Part shown: positions 38,181-49,306 of the stretch, piece by piece
Position numbering within the stretch: position 1 is the stretch's first letter
How the letters are laid out: every line of letters starts with the position of its first letter
Assembly (NCBI RefSeq): GCF_001761485.1
Contig: NC_090773.1
Coordinates: forward strand, 3,410,001-3,474,000
Direction: 5' to 3'
DNA: 64,000 bases
From: Yarrowia lipolytica
Taxonomy: Eukaryota > Ascomycota > Dipodascomycetes > Dipodascales
The notes under the pieces: generated by a model
What the model was told of the DNA's origin: nothing
What the model saw: only the letters and a program-made list of their open reading frames with translations
The model's database searches: none
Program-made: the position numbers and the translations under genes

Positions 38181-40269
38181 GGTTGTGAGTAGTCGTGAAA
38201 CAGGTCGGTGAACAAATCGATTAATAGGTCGATTGACAGATCGAATCAGAGGGCGAAGCGGACAAAGAATCGGGACCCGTCTGATCAAAAACACGTTGAT
38301 TTCTGCGTTTCGCGGCCGTCTGAAGCTGAGAGAGGAAGAAAAAAAAAAAGAGAAAAGAGAGAAGCAAAAGTTTCGCGACGCGCACTGCAATGTATCGGAC
38401 CTCTCTATACCGCCAGCTTTTAAAGTTGGGCTGCTAGTGTAGCATGATACACTGTCGGAAGCTGTTCTTAGTGCTTCCCCAGTGTCCAGAATGGGTTTAG
38501 CGAGAGGCTGGAAATCACAAGAAACGGAGCATTTGCCATTTTTTGTTTTCCCCGGTAAAATTTTGTCTACACCGCTGTGTATTTTCTCATCCGACACCGT
38601 CAGCTCACAGCAAGTAAGAGTAACTTTTACAACGCAAGTCTGGAAGCCTGACAGATAGACATTGCCAGTGCATGGCATATATTGTGTTGTTTCATCAGAT
38701 AAGACCAGATCACGTGATTAGACATAGATTAGGAGCAAACAAACCTACCATTGTCCCCATCAATCAATTGAAATCGTTCCCAGCCCTTCTCATCATCTCA
38801 TTGCGAACATTCTTCAGTTGTTCTGTCACTGCATGACTTCAAACTTTTTTGGCATTACTGTAGCTAAATGCCCAACACGACAATAGCCCTGCCTGGGAGG
38901 AGTGATGTTGTGAAGGGAAGATTCCCGTTGCCGCCGTTTCACCACAGCAGAAGTATTATGTAAGCTGTCTTTGGTTGATTAGTCAGAACAATCTATTTTC
39001 CATCTCCCATATCCATACGCATTCTGGGATGTGTGCCACCTCCTCGGTTGCGTTTTACCCCTCAAAACAGTCGCCTGTACGTTATGGTTGTGCCACGTAC
39101 TCGATTTTGACTATGTTCAAATAAGGTTTCCAGCAGTGGAGGGAGACATAGCAAAATGCTTGTGGAGAGTGATTGGTTGAATATATTCGACTTTGGGGTG
39201 TCTGCATCATTGTAATTCTTGTTTTTACACGTGGCTATGTTTTTTCCGCATCAAAATCCCGCCACATGAGAGATTTTCAGTCCTGTTATCCACGTCCATA
39301 TTTTCGATATGCGCTCAACAAAGTGTAGCCACAGTGCATATTGGTGTGGTGTGGTGTATAGTCTTCCCGTCATACACCAGTGCCAGGATGTGTTATCTGT
39401 GGTTGCAAATGGGGGCCCATTATTGGTCCTGTAGCAATGTCCTAAGTAATGTGTCAAGTAAAAAACTAACAAATTTTGTCCTCATTCAGACTTGGATTCG
39501 GTGACATTTCGACATCAAGCCGATGGCACAGTGGAATGATGGTTGTTGGTTGTCAAAGACAGAGTCCTCTTTATCCATTGTGAGCGTCTACTTGTATTAA
39601 GGAAAGCACTGTTCAATGTCCACCTAATGTGAACCAGCTCTAACTAATCTCAAACAACCTCCAGCGGATGACCGAGAGAATGTAAAGAACCACCTTGGTG
39701 ATATCATAGTCTCATTACGACAGAGATTGCAGTTGATGAGGGTTTCCTTTACCATGAATGTATCAACAAGCTGTCAAAGTACACAGCTAGCTACGATTAC
39801 TCACTCCCCCAACCACTACCGCTTTACCGACAAGCAGTACTTGTAGTCTACGAGTACAGTATGTACTTTTCTATCATGTTTGGTTCAGTATTATATGATG
39901 TTATTTTCTTTGAGATCTCGAACCGCGACCTGAAAGCACCTGAGCAGATATTGCCCAATGATACCCGCTGACTTACTCTTTCATCACTGAAGCTACAGAT
40001 GCTATAAGTATGGTAGAGTAGTGATAGCGCAATCAAGTCGACGTCGAGTCCTGGCCTTGTCTCGTCTTCTTGTATTTCCTCGCAAGTTACCCTCACCAAG
40101 TCACCCTTACGAGTACGACCTGAATCAGCTGTTGCACCACCATTAGTAGCTCCATTGTCTCATTCTCGAGAAGAACGACCTACGCTGTTGTCCACCCTAC
40201 CTACGGTCAGTCTTTTCCGCAATTCAGGTCCAGCTTTTGTCCACTCCTGACCTTTCGCCAGTATTACCG
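38181..40269. other. 2.1 kb intergenic region between TOP1 and the OCA2-like gene
   Basis: Presumed TOP1 promoter on the left side, with TCACGTGA at 38710-38717 and a TTTTTTTTTCTTCC-type tract (minus strand) near 38330-38350. No credible ORF. A CAT-rich 39200-39500 stretch has a short plus frame of low quality. No RNA gene is seen. Confidence 0.45.
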
Positions 40270-40776
40270 TTATTGTATAGCCAACCACTCTGGGGCATAA
40301 TTCAAGTCAAACTGCAGTTTCGTCTCGAATGTCTCGATAAACTCGACATCCAAGTCTCCCTTGCCCGCCGCGAATCTTGAATACTCGTCAAAGATGCCCG
40401 CCAGACACCAGCCCTGCAGAATCTTTCGCATGACGCCCACCAGCACGCCTATTCTGTGCTTGCCCTTGTTGGAGTGCACCAGAATGGGGAAGTTGCGTCT
40501 GTCCAGCAGAATCTGAAGAGCCTGTCTGATGGCCTCGGGGTCGTTTTCCACAAAAGGCTCCTTGGCCGAGTTCACATGGAAGTAGTGGAGTGTGATTCCC
40601 TCGCTCTTGGCCCACTCAATGTAGTCCTGGTTGTCGCCAATGTCTCTGTCGCCAAAGTAGATGATCGATTTGAGATCCAGCTGGTTGAGGAACGGGTAGT
40701 TGATGGGCAGGGGATGACCAGACCGGTATATTCCGTCCGCCACAAAGGCGAAATTGAGTGGGGGTACTAGGACCAT
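40270..40776 (-). CDS. OCA2: Siw14/OCA-family phosphatase-like protein with a dead active site
   Basis: A 168-residue protein covering the whole Siw14/OCA fold. It opens with PPLNFAFVADGIYRSGHPLP, the usual family start, then LDLKSIIYFGDRD, and the P-loop reads VHSNKGKHRIG at about 100-110. Active members (Siw14, Oca1) have Cys where this protein has Ser 102, so it should not form the phospho-cysteine intermediate. As far as I recall, the same HSNKGKHR loop occurs in S. cerevisiae Oca2, a non-catalytic member of the Oca1-Oca6 complex, which favours that ortholog. Family members act on inositol pyrophosphates and signalling. A scaffold or regulatory role is inferred here. Single exon. It is divergent to the AGC1-like gene across 2.1 kb. 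Confidence 0.8.
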   Translation of the reverse strand: MVLVPPLNFAFVADGIYRSGHPLPINYPFLNQLDLKSIIYFGDRDIGDNQDYIEWAKSEGITLHYFHVNSAKEPFVENDPEAIRQALQILLDRRNFPILVHSNKGKHRIGVLVGVMRKILQGWCLAGIFDEYSRFAAGKGDLDVEFIETFETKLQFDLNYAPEWLAIQ

Positions 40777-42895
40777 GTGTAGAGATGATGTTATGACTTA
40801 GGGTCCTTTCAGGCTATTGTAGGTGTTGTGGTGACCTCAGATAGAGGTTAGTAGAAGATCAGAGGTAAGTATCGAGTGTCTGTGGCACTCTTAATCTGTC
40901 AGTCGCTCGAAAGACTTGCTTTGCTGTTATCTGGTCGATGTTAGTGGTTGTGTTGTTTAGTTGTTTGGTCGTATTGGAGTCTCACATCATGGCAATCCTG
41001 CATCACCATGCACGTTTTCGATTCAAGATGCATGCTTAGTAACGAGTACAAAGAACGACTCCAAAAAAAGTACTGTAGTGAAAGATTGTCAGTTTAGAGT
41101 GTCCAATGTGAAAGGGTCACTGCTACCTTTTTCACCATTTCTTCGGTCCAGAACTTGAGATAATAGTTTTGGACCATCTAGACGGTTTTAGTTGAGCTAT
41201 TGGAGTAAGCTATTGTCATTTAGTCAGATAATTAGTTTAGACATTAGCCGAGCCGACACTAGAGAGAAGAGAAACACAGTGTTCGAGTCCATCCTTGAGG
41301 GGTCACGGCTATTACACCAATATTGACGCAGCCCAGGGCTTCCTCTTCTTCTTCTTTCAGCCGTGTATGTTTCACATTTCTATCATTATATAGCTATGAA
41401 GTGACTCTAACAGAGGGAGTACAGTACAGTATGTAGTGGTGTATCGACAACTTACTTCTACGCACGGTGTACTGGTCGCACCGTACACTCTTCAGTACTG
41501 TACATACTTGCAACGAGGATAGAGCCATAGATAACAACAATACTTGTACAATATGTGAAAGACGAATCATTGTCTTCCAGCCGTTCCTGTAGACTAACTA
41601 TCAATAACCGATTTACCCCATATTTGCGGCTACAGTGCCACCTCCTCTCTGTCTCTCGATGCATCCCCTCATCTCATCGCCTCTTAACACTACAGTATAC
41701 CCGCTCCTCCGTTCAATTCCTTAAGCCCGCATTTGAACCTTTTCTCTTTGGGTCTTTGCTTTTGGGGGAGCCACGTAACTCTCCGATTAATCCCGACATT
41801 CCCCGGTACGTTCCGACATCGGACTTCCCAATGGGGGAAACCAACGCGGTCTCACGAATGTGACACATGTGTGGATTTGGACGTCGTTTTTGGGGGTCCC
41901 AGCCGCAAAGGCCGTTATTTTTCCTCCGTTGTCAAAGCAACCACCTCGCGCGGATAATATCTCAACGCGCTGTAAAAAGGCTCGCCTAATGGGGCATCTT
42001 TTATTCTGACCACACAAGATCCCCTCATCCTTAACTCCGACGGGTCGGTTAAACGGTGATGACTCGTGAATCTAAAACTATGAGTCAAATCACGTGAGCG
42101 GTATCGGAGGAGGGAAACGACGAGGTTAGGATGGCCCTGGAGGTCTATATTTTGACCACAGGGTATAAAATCACGTGATGAACAAAATGCGAGTCTCAGC
42201 CTACATTTATCTCGTCTGGATTTTCCCCCATATCGTGTCTTCGTCTGCTCGTTCGTTCATATACAAAGTTCATTACCCCTCCTCTAGGGCTCACATGCAT
42301 TTGGGGAGTGTAATGTGGGGCGTTACTTGTGGACCGATACAGGTGACTATGGGCGTCAGCTGGGGGGTCATGCCGACGTTTTTGTCGTGTGCTTATGAGT
42401 CCAATGTTTTATGACTCGTATCACCCGCTCGATCCCCCATTGAAATTACCTCAGAGGTGACAAATATCTCACTTGTGTGTATACTAAGACATGGACAACA
42501 AGGAAGTCTAGGTTTTTTAATTTTGCATAAGCTCTTTTTTCAGTTAAGCGGAGATAATAGGAATGAGGGGAGTGTGGATAGAGACCCAAGGTATTGTATC
42601 CGCTGGGCAACGTGGACGCGGAAAAACAACATCAGACTCATCAGATGACCCGTCGGATGACCCCCACGCCACAAGCACAATTTACCAGTCTCTCAGCACC
42701 CACAGTTGTCGTCATATACCTCCTCCACCACCTCGGCCCAATAAAGTTGACCCGAAAAATCTGTGAAATTGTCGAAACCTATTTTGGCCGACAATAGAGT
42801 GCACCTACTACCCACTACCCGGACCTTACATACCTACTTGTTCTGTGGTGTCCACGACTCAACTCTTCCTCACCTTCCGTCAGTACTACTCTCCA
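40777..42895. other. 2.1 kb shared upstream region of OCA2-like and AGC1-like genes
   Basis: Holds TCACGTGA at 42090-42097 and again at 42171-42178, the second directly after GTATAAAA. A small plus frame from 42178 (79 codons with a hydrophobic start) sits too close to that TATA box to be convincing. A C/G-rich block with PyG-type repeats lies at 41740-42000. No RNA gene is seen. Confidence 0.45.
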
Positions 42896-44929
42896 ATGAC
42901 GGACTTCGCCTCCAACGCATCGAAATCGGACGCCAATGGCGCGTACATGAACATTGACGACTTCGTCGAGGCCATTGCTCCTCAGTCCGAGGACTACTCG
43001 AAAATCAGCCGAAACAGCTACGCCGTGCTGTTTGAGGTTGCTGATCGAAAGAAGACCGGCAAGGTGACCGAGGCCGACTGGAACGCGTTTGTGTCGCTTC
43101 TGGGCCAGCCCGACGCCGAGTACCAGATTGCATTCAAGCTATTTGACACCCAGAGACAGGGCGCCGTCAACTTTGACGACTTTGTCAAGACCTACGACGA
43201 GCACAAATCCGAGGACGCATTGCCGTTCGACTGGACCAGCAAATGGGTGTCTCTTTACGCCGGCAAGCCCGACAACAGAACCCCCATGTCGTACCCCATG
43301 TTTTCCCAGATGCTCAGCGGTCTTCTTGGTGAACGTGTGAGACAGGCCTTTGGCCACTACGACCCCAATGGCACCGGATTCATCGATCGATTGCAGTTCG
43401 AGGAGATCATTCGAAAGGCCGCTTCCCACAAACTGTCGGATAAACTCCTCAACAATCTCCATGTCGTGTGTGACGCCAAGGTGAATGGTAACGACACCAA
43501 TAAAATCTCGTACGCACAGGTCCGAGCCCTGCTCAATGTGATCCGACACGCCGATCTCATCGACAAACTTACCGTTGTGGCTACCAAAAACAGCCCCGAC
43601 GGCCAGGTGGACCGAATCCAGTTCATGGACGCCGCCAGCAAGAACACAAAGGGCTCTCTGCTGAGTCCTCTGGAAGTTGACATTCTTTTTAAGCTGTCAT
43701 CTCTGGGCGATTCGCCCTCCCTGAGCAGCGAGAAGATCTCCGTCGAATCATTCAAGCAGGCGTTTGATCCTCTTTGGCTGTCGCCCGAGGCACGGTACGC
43801 CAAGAGCCTCGGAAAGAAGGTGGACGCTGCCAAAAACGCGCTCACCTCGCCCCACACCTTTCTCGGAGAAGTGTTTGAGTCCGTCTACAACTTTTCTCTG
43901 GGAGCTATGGCTGGGGCCTTTGGAGCTACTGTCGTCTACCCCATTGATCTGGTGAAGACCCGAATGCAGAACCAGCGAGCCTCGACTCCTGGCCAGCAGT
44001 TGCTTTACAAGAACTCGTGGGATTGTTTTAAGAAGGTTATTGCCCGTGAGGGACCTCGAGGCCTCTACTCTGGTCTGGGACCTCAGCTGGTCGGTGTGGC
44101 ACCCGAAAAGGCCATCAAGCTGACCGTCAATGATCTCGTGCGAGGCAAGGCCGCCGATAAGAACGGAAACATCACCTTGCCCTGGGAAATTATTGCTGGT
44201 GGAACCGCTGGTGCCTGCCAGGTCGTCTTCACCAACCCTCTGGAGATTGTGAAGATTCGACTCCAGATCCAGGGAGAGGTTGCCAAGCACACCGACGCCC
44301 CCAAGCGATCTGCTATCTGGATCGTGCGAAATCTGGGTCTCGTGGGTCTCTATAAGGGTGCCTCGGCGTGTCTGCTGCGAGATGTTCCCTTCTCGGCCAT
44401 CTACTTCCCTACTTATGCTCATCTCAAAAAGGACTACTTCGGCGAGGGTCCCAACCACAAGCTCCCCATCTGGCAGCTGCTGGTGGCCGGTGCTGTGGCT
44501 GGTATGCCCGCTGCTTACCTGACTACTCCCTGTGATGTCATCAAGACCCGTCTCCAGGTCGAGGCACGATCCGGCGAGACTTCATACACTGGCCTGAGAC
44601 ACGCCTTCTCAACCATTCTGCGAGAAGAGGGTCCCGCTGCCTTCTTCAAGGGAGGAGCCGCTCGAGTGCTGCGTTCGTCACCCCAGTTCGGTTGCACATT
44701 GGCTGCCTACGAGATGCTGCATAACCTGCTGCCTCTGCCCGGCCACGGAGCTTCCACCGAGGCAGGATACAAGGTCCCCTCCTCCTCCGATATCCCCCAG
44801 TCTCCCGTGCACCACATTAGATCTAGAAACGCCCTCAAGATTCTGTTGGATATCGACGAGAACTTCGGCAAGCCGGGTACTCTGACTCCTGAGCGAGCTG
44901 CTCTTATTCCTGGTCTGAAGAAGGATTAG
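42896..44929 (+). CDS. AGC1: calcium-regulated mitochondrial aspartate/glutamate carrier
   Basis: A 677-residue carrier of the aralar/citrin type. The N-terminal half has EF-hand-like repeats, including DPNGTGFIDRLQFEE near residue 155 and DRKKTGKVTEADW near 45. The C-terminal half has three mitochondrial-carrier repeats with signatures YPIDLVKTRMQ, NPLEIVKIRLQ and TPCDVIKTRLQ. It exchanges matrix aspartate for cytosolic glutamate plus a proton and feeds the malate-aspartate shuttle. Its size is close to human citrin (675) and well below S. cerevisiae Agc1 (902, with a long diverged N-terminus), so calcium control may be kept here. The upstream open frame begins with GTG at 42845. The first ATG in frame is 42896 (MTDFASNASKSDANG). 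Confidence 0.93.
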   Translation: MTDFASNASKSDANGAYMNIDDFVEAIAPQSEDYSKISRNSYAVLFEVADRKKTGKVTEADWNAFVSLLGQPDAEYQIAFKLFDTQRQGAVNFDDFVKTYDEHKSEDALPFDWTSKWVSLYAGKPDNRTPMSYPMFSQMLSGLLGERVRQAFGHYDPNGTGFIDRLQFEEIIRKAASHKLSDKLLNNLHVVCDAKVNGNDTNKISYAQVRALLNVIRHADLIDKLTVVATKNSPDGQVDRIQFMDAASKNTKGSLLSPLEVDILFKLSSLGDSPSLSSEKISVESFKQAFDPLWLSPEARYAKSLGKKVDAAKNALTSPHTFLGEVFESVYNFSLGAMAGAFGATVVYPIDLVKTRMQNQRASTPGQQLLYKNSWDCFKKVIAREGPRGLYSGLGPQLVGVAPEKAIKLTVNDLVRGKAADKNGNITLPWEIIAGGTAGACQVVFTNPLEIVKIRLQIQGEVAKHTDAPKRSAIWIVRNLGLVGLYKGASACLLRDVPFSAIYFPTYAHLKKDYFGEGPNHKLPIWQLLVAGAVAGMPAAYLTTPCDVIKTRLQVEARSGETSYTGLRHAFSTILREEGPAAFFKGGAARVLRSSPQFGCTLAAYEMLHNLLPLPGHGASTEAGYKVPSSSDIPQSPVHHIRSRNALKILLDIDENFGKPGTLTPERAALIPGLKKD

Positions 44930-46344
44930 GAAGTATGTATATGATTTATGACTGACACAACAAGTGGCGAGCGTAGCGAGATCTTGAATGATAATCGCAT
45001 GAAAGAAAATCTATACGGGTGCAAATAATGGTTGTAGAGTGCGTGATTTGGGTTAAGAGGACGTGAAGCAATAGCTCCAGGAGTCTTCGTGGCAACTACC
45101 TGGTTAGTCTTTTGGGCGTTGAACTGGACAAATTGATTCCTTGGTCCAGTTACTGTAAGTACTGGTACATACCGTACCTGATATTCACCGCCAGAACCTT
45201 GACACGAGATTTTATACCTCCACAATGCACCATCTTGCAATGGCCTAGAGGACTTGGTCAAGTCGAGAGGAGTTCGAGAGTTCGATCTGTGAGAGGCATA
45301 CAGCCATATTGCGGCAACAGTATGTTTTTTGCCAAGTGTCATATATTCTTTATGTTATACTTACTGTTCATTTGAGTTCCGAGAAACTTCATATGCAGAA
45401 AAAAAATAAAAATGCAGAGCCTGGCATGTATGAGTCTCGTACCAAGTAGCATGGTTCTTGTCTGTTTGGACTCGATCACAAATATCCCTGGCGACACAAA
45501 TAATACAACTACTGTAGGTACTTTGCTGACACTTTATTTGAGCATTCGAATCACGTCCCAAGCACGGTCACCTTGCACAACCACCTTGCCCCCAAGCCCT
45601 CTACGTAAAATGCTCCTTGTCGCCGGAATACGACAGAAATATGCTTAATCTGGTGTCCGTGGAGACTACAGTATTTAGTTGGCCAGTAGTTGTTTCTTTG
45701 TTCCATTCTAGTTGCGCGAGACTGGGAGTTTGAAATCCTGGGCTGGTGGGCTAGAGGACCAGATTGTACGTACTGCACTGCTGGTCCTGATATTTTTGTC
45801 TGGTCTCTACAATCAATAATTATTGTCAGATACGATGAATATTACTTCTGGCGATCAGGCGTGATATTATTATCACCGGTATGTACTGTACACTGTGAAG
45901 CACAACGCAGATAAAAACGGTCGAACCAAACCACTTATGGAGGTGGTATAATAACCGGTGGAATAAGCCAGTATAGTAGCTATAGTTCGCGTACATTACA
46001 ATATCTTATAGTCTGAGGGTAAAGTAACTACAGTAATTACAAGTACCGGTACAAGTGCAGGGATGTCTGAGCGATGCAGTGTGGCTTGCCACGGCGACTA
46101 CTGTGTTCTACCGAAAACTGGATATCGAAGCAGTGACGCTTTTTACCACAGAACTTCTTTCCACTTGTAGTTATTTCTTTTGCTGAGACTCGAATGACAC
46201 TCTCTTGGTGTCAAATCATACAGCTACTCGTACCTACTGGACTGTAAGCATTCATCAGATAACAGATGTCACTATCATACTGCCAGTCAATGGTCACCGA
46301 AGGAGTACACACCTCATGATACAGTCTTAAATATAAGATCTAAG

Positions 46345-46399
46345 AATGTTTCTACTACAATGTTTCTACTACAATGTATCTACTACAATGTATCTACAC
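46345..46399. repeat. 14-base tandem repeat, four units
   Basis: Units AATGTTTCTACTAC / AATGTATCTACTAC repeat almost perfectly four times, the last unit being partial. Confidence 0.9.
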
Positions 46400-46678
46400 T
46401 GTCCTATTATACAGATCACAGAGTTCGAGCTAACAATGGCCCGTGTCTATAGACCAAGATCCGGGCGCTTTAGTGTTTGTTTATTTCCGCTAATTACTTA
46501 TCCCGTTCGGTTGACGCAGATTGATGCACCTAGACGTCAATCTGCGTGTAGTGGAGGTGAAAGATTGAAGCTGCTGTGCGTACTGTACCGTACTTGTACT
46601 TGTAACTGCAGAGTGATAGGCTGTTAAGTGGAATTCAAACAGAATACGCATGTGTCGCATGTTTCACTTGTCTCCATA

Positions 46679-46706
46679 GTGTGTGTGTGTGTGTGTGTGT
46701 GTGTGT
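46679..46706. repeat. (GT)14 microsatellite
   Basis: Fourteen uninterrupted GT units, 30 bases past the 3' end of the orphan gene at 46736-47260. The run is likely length-variable between strains. Confidence 0.95.
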
Positions 46707-46735
46707 CCACCGATCTGCTCACCCGTTGACTGTGA

Positions 46736-47260
46736 CTACACCACCCCACTGGCATGTCTCTTCAACACACCGACAACCCTCTCGGTCCTCTCTCTTCCAA
46801 AAGGCATGCTGAAAATCCCCCGAATATCCTCTTCTCTCAACCCTTCAAGGTCGCGTGGCAGCTCCCCTTCAGGAATGTCTCGCACTAGCTCTCCCAACCT
46901 TCGCACCAAGGCTTCCTTTTCCATGTAGTATCTGGCCGCTAGCCGGATTAGCTGCGGCTCGTGGTTGATGGCCTTGAACATACTACTGCGGATATGTGAC
47001 AGCCGGGAAACACACAGCTGGATGTACTCCTCTTTGGTCCGCAGTAGATGCGCGAGCTTGTCTGCTTCTCCTGACGAACAAGAGACCCGGTACGGCAACA
47101 GCTCTGTTTGCAACAGCTGTTTGAACTGCCAGTCCAGAGATTCGATCATATCACACTCGTCCGGGGAGTCTTGGTGGTCGCAAAAGTAGTCGTTTTTCGG
47201 GTCATTAGAAGGAGGGTTGCGCTCAAGCTCCTCGCAGAGAGCGTATATCTGTAGGTCCAT
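46736..47260 (-). CDS. small helical protein of unknown function
   Basis: A 174-residue protein with ATG at 47260. The N-terminal 40 residues are acidic and Cys/Asp-rich (CDHQDSPDECDMIESLDW). The rest looks all-helical (LLRTKEEYIQLCVSRLSHIR, then LIRLAARYYMEKEALVRRLG), ending in a basic tail. No catalytic motif is visible and I do not recognise the family. The charge pattern could suit a subunit of a nuclear complex (GINS- or kinetochore-like), but this is a guess and no such motif is seen. Codon usage and an uninterrupted frame support a real gene. It is tandem with the Gag-like gene, 390 bases apart. Confidence 0.65.
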   Translation of the reverse strand: MDLQIYALCEELERNPPSNDPKNDYFCDHQDSPDECDMIESLDWQFKQLLQTELLPYRVSCSSGEADKLAHLLRTKEEYIQLCVSRLSHIRSSMFKAINHEPQLIRLAARYYMEKEALVRRLGELVRDIPEGELPRDLEGLREEDIRGIFSMPFGRERTERVVGVLKRHASGVV

Positions 47261-47650
47261 GGTCAGTAACGATTCTTCATTCTCCGCACCCAGTTATATA
47301 CATCCGTTATATTAATACTTACTCGTATAAAAAGTAAGATATTAACAGACTAAAAAGGCCGAGTCTCCATGTGCATCTTAGAACGAGTCTAGAAGCTCGA
47401 GTAGACAGGGGCGGTCCTTTTTGACAGCTTCTGAGTTCGTAGGGGGATTTTCTGTCGCGCAACTTTGCCTGGGTTAGACATCCCACGTGGCGTGGCGGGG
47501 GTCACAATATGGGCCTGCTGGTGTAGATGCCGTGCCTTGTGTGCCTTCTGAAACGGCCCTAGAGATCGGAGCTACCTACAAGTCAAGCTGCTAATAACGG
47601 TGGTATGGTACAGAGACTAATAAATATAATTATGAAGGGGCGGGTGGAGC
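47261..47650. other. gap upstream of the orphan gene
   Basis: Presumed promoter of the minus-strand gene ending at 46736. A TATATAA-like element is at about 47293. CCACGTGGCGTGGCGG lies near 47482. No ORF is seen. Confidence 0.4.
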
Positions 47651-49306
47651 CTAACTGGAGCTGAGGAACGCCGCTTTGGCGGTGGTAAAAGTGCCCTTGT
47701 TGGGCTCTCCATCTTCACTAGGCAGAACTCTCATGTAGCTGGGACACGAAGGGGCATCGCTGCTCAGACTGTAACCTCGGAGGGTCACCATGGCATCGTG
47801 GTAGTGCACAAAGTCGGAACCAATGATCATAGGGACAGGAAGACCGTCGACAATAACAAAGCGGTTGATCTTTAGATGGCCAGAAGGGAACCACAGTGGC
47901 AGATTCAACACAGACTCGAATCTAAGAGGACCACCGCCGCTAGGAATGTACTCGGCTGACTTTAGTTTGGTAACCTGATCACCCAGACCAAGATTTTCCA
48001 CCACGCTCTTTTTGATGCAACACGCAAACGTACCAGTCGATACAAGGGCCTTCAAGGCAGGAGCGTCTGCAGAAAAGCCAATGTGGACGTGACAATGGGG
48101 AGCATCGAGATCCAGTTTAGTGGGATTTCTAATAGCCCGAGTAAGAGACGCACAAACAATAGCACCATCGGATGTCTCTCCAGCCACGTAGTCATCCATT
48201 TCGTGCTGCGGACACCCCGTAGCCACCTCGTCGATAATGACATCAGTGGAGCCTGGACAGGAGCTATCATTGCACTGTTCCATTTCTCCCAGCTCTATAG
48301 TCTTGACAGGACGCGGCTTTTTGTTTTCTGCCAACCGCTTGTCATAAATCTCCTTGTCAAACTCTTTCATCAGATAATCGCACCGAGCCTCATATGCATC
48401 CAGACAGTCGGCCACCCTCTTTTCGTATGGTGCGTCACTGGTATCTATATCTTCGGGCATGCAAAAGTATTGTCGGTCGTAAGGCACTAGCAGGAAGATG
48501 GCCTTAAGCACGTCAGCTCTGTCAGTCTCATCAAATGGCTGGACTGCCTCCACTGCATTCAACCAGCCTCTCACGTGGTTGAAAAAACGTCTATGTTTGC
48601 CCCACTGCAGCCGTATCTCGCCCAGGCACTCGTCCAGGTACAGAAGATAGTCGTACTTGCACGTGAAGAACCGGAACCGCTCCACAAAATGCAACTTGAC
48701 TTCTGACCACGGCATCTCGCTCGTCACCTGCTCGTAGTAGTGTCTGAGACATGGCGTTCCCTTGAGCCCAAACGTCTTTTCCTTCTTGCTGATTATCGTG
48801 AGAGTGAACTGCGCAGCAATGGCCTGGTTGGAATGGTGCAAGACGTCAAACAGATTCAGTTTGAGTCTCTCATCAAGATATGTCGGGTTGTATCGTTTTT
48901 GAATCTCTTCATAGATGGCCAAAAATAAGCCTGGCTCGTGGCATCCGGGCACAAACTGAGGGATGCCCAGAAGCTTGAGATCATGGGCACTGTAGTGACA
49001 AACAGAGCTGTGGAATCCAAACGAGGTTATGGAGGCATTGTGCTTGGAGGAGAGATCTTCGGTTTGGCAGTAGTAGTTGAGAGAAAGTACCTCCTCGGCT
49101 CCTTGTCGGACAGCTTCGTCTGTGTCACTCGATCTGATGCCTGCCACGAGGGTTCCATGAGGAAGCAATGCCGCTTGATATTTGGCACGTTCCTCGGCAG
49201 AAAGACCCTCGGGGTAGGCCATTTCCTGCTTCGTGGCACCTGTAGACGTTGTCGATGACGTGGCTGTTTTGACGCGGTTTTTGTTTTTATTCTTGGGTTT
49301 CGCCAT
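47651..49306 (-). mobile_element. fossil retrotransposon-derived gene: Gag-like plus retropepsin-like domain
   Basis: One uninterrupted 551-residue frame. The first 30 residues are basic and low-complexity. The middle (about 140-330) resembles the capsid part of LTR-retrotransposon Gag, Ty3/Gypsy-like in general shape. The last third (about 390-505) resembles a retropepsin domain, including the late strand IIGSDFVHYHDA typical of that fold. The protease part does not look catalytic. Reverse transcriptase, RNase H and integrase are absent, no zinc knuckle is obvious and no LTR pair was seen on either side. It therefore looks like an old Gag-protease remnant with a kept open frame, possibly taken over by the host. 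Family assignment is by fold pattern only. Age cannot be judged beyond old, since no LTRs remain. Confidence 0.6.

Larger units (their letters stand above)
44930..46735. other. 1.8 kb gap between convergent genes
   Basis: No gene is needed or seen. A 14-base tandem repeat lies at 46345-46399 and a (GT)14 microsatellite at 46679-46706 (separate entries). A TTTGAAATCC-containing stretch near 45730 recalls a tRNA B box but has no matching stems. Confidence 0.5.

Noticed and set aside
38181-38678. N-terminal extension of 166 codons on the TOP1 frame
   Set aside because: The frame is open, but the sequence is Cys/Phe/Arg-rich and unlike any topoisomerase N-terminus. The acidic [13 protein letters not shown] start at 38180 matches the family.
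42178-42414. 79-codon frame with a signal-peptide-like start
   Set aside because: It begins within about 10 bases of a TATA-like element, has poor codon use and has no other support.
42845-42895. Upstream start of the AGC1-like frame
   Set aside because: The codon at 42845 is GTG. The first ATG in frame is at 42896.
45700-45790. tRNA-like T-arm motif
   Set aside because: No 5-base T-stem, no acceptor stem and no matching A box at the right distance.
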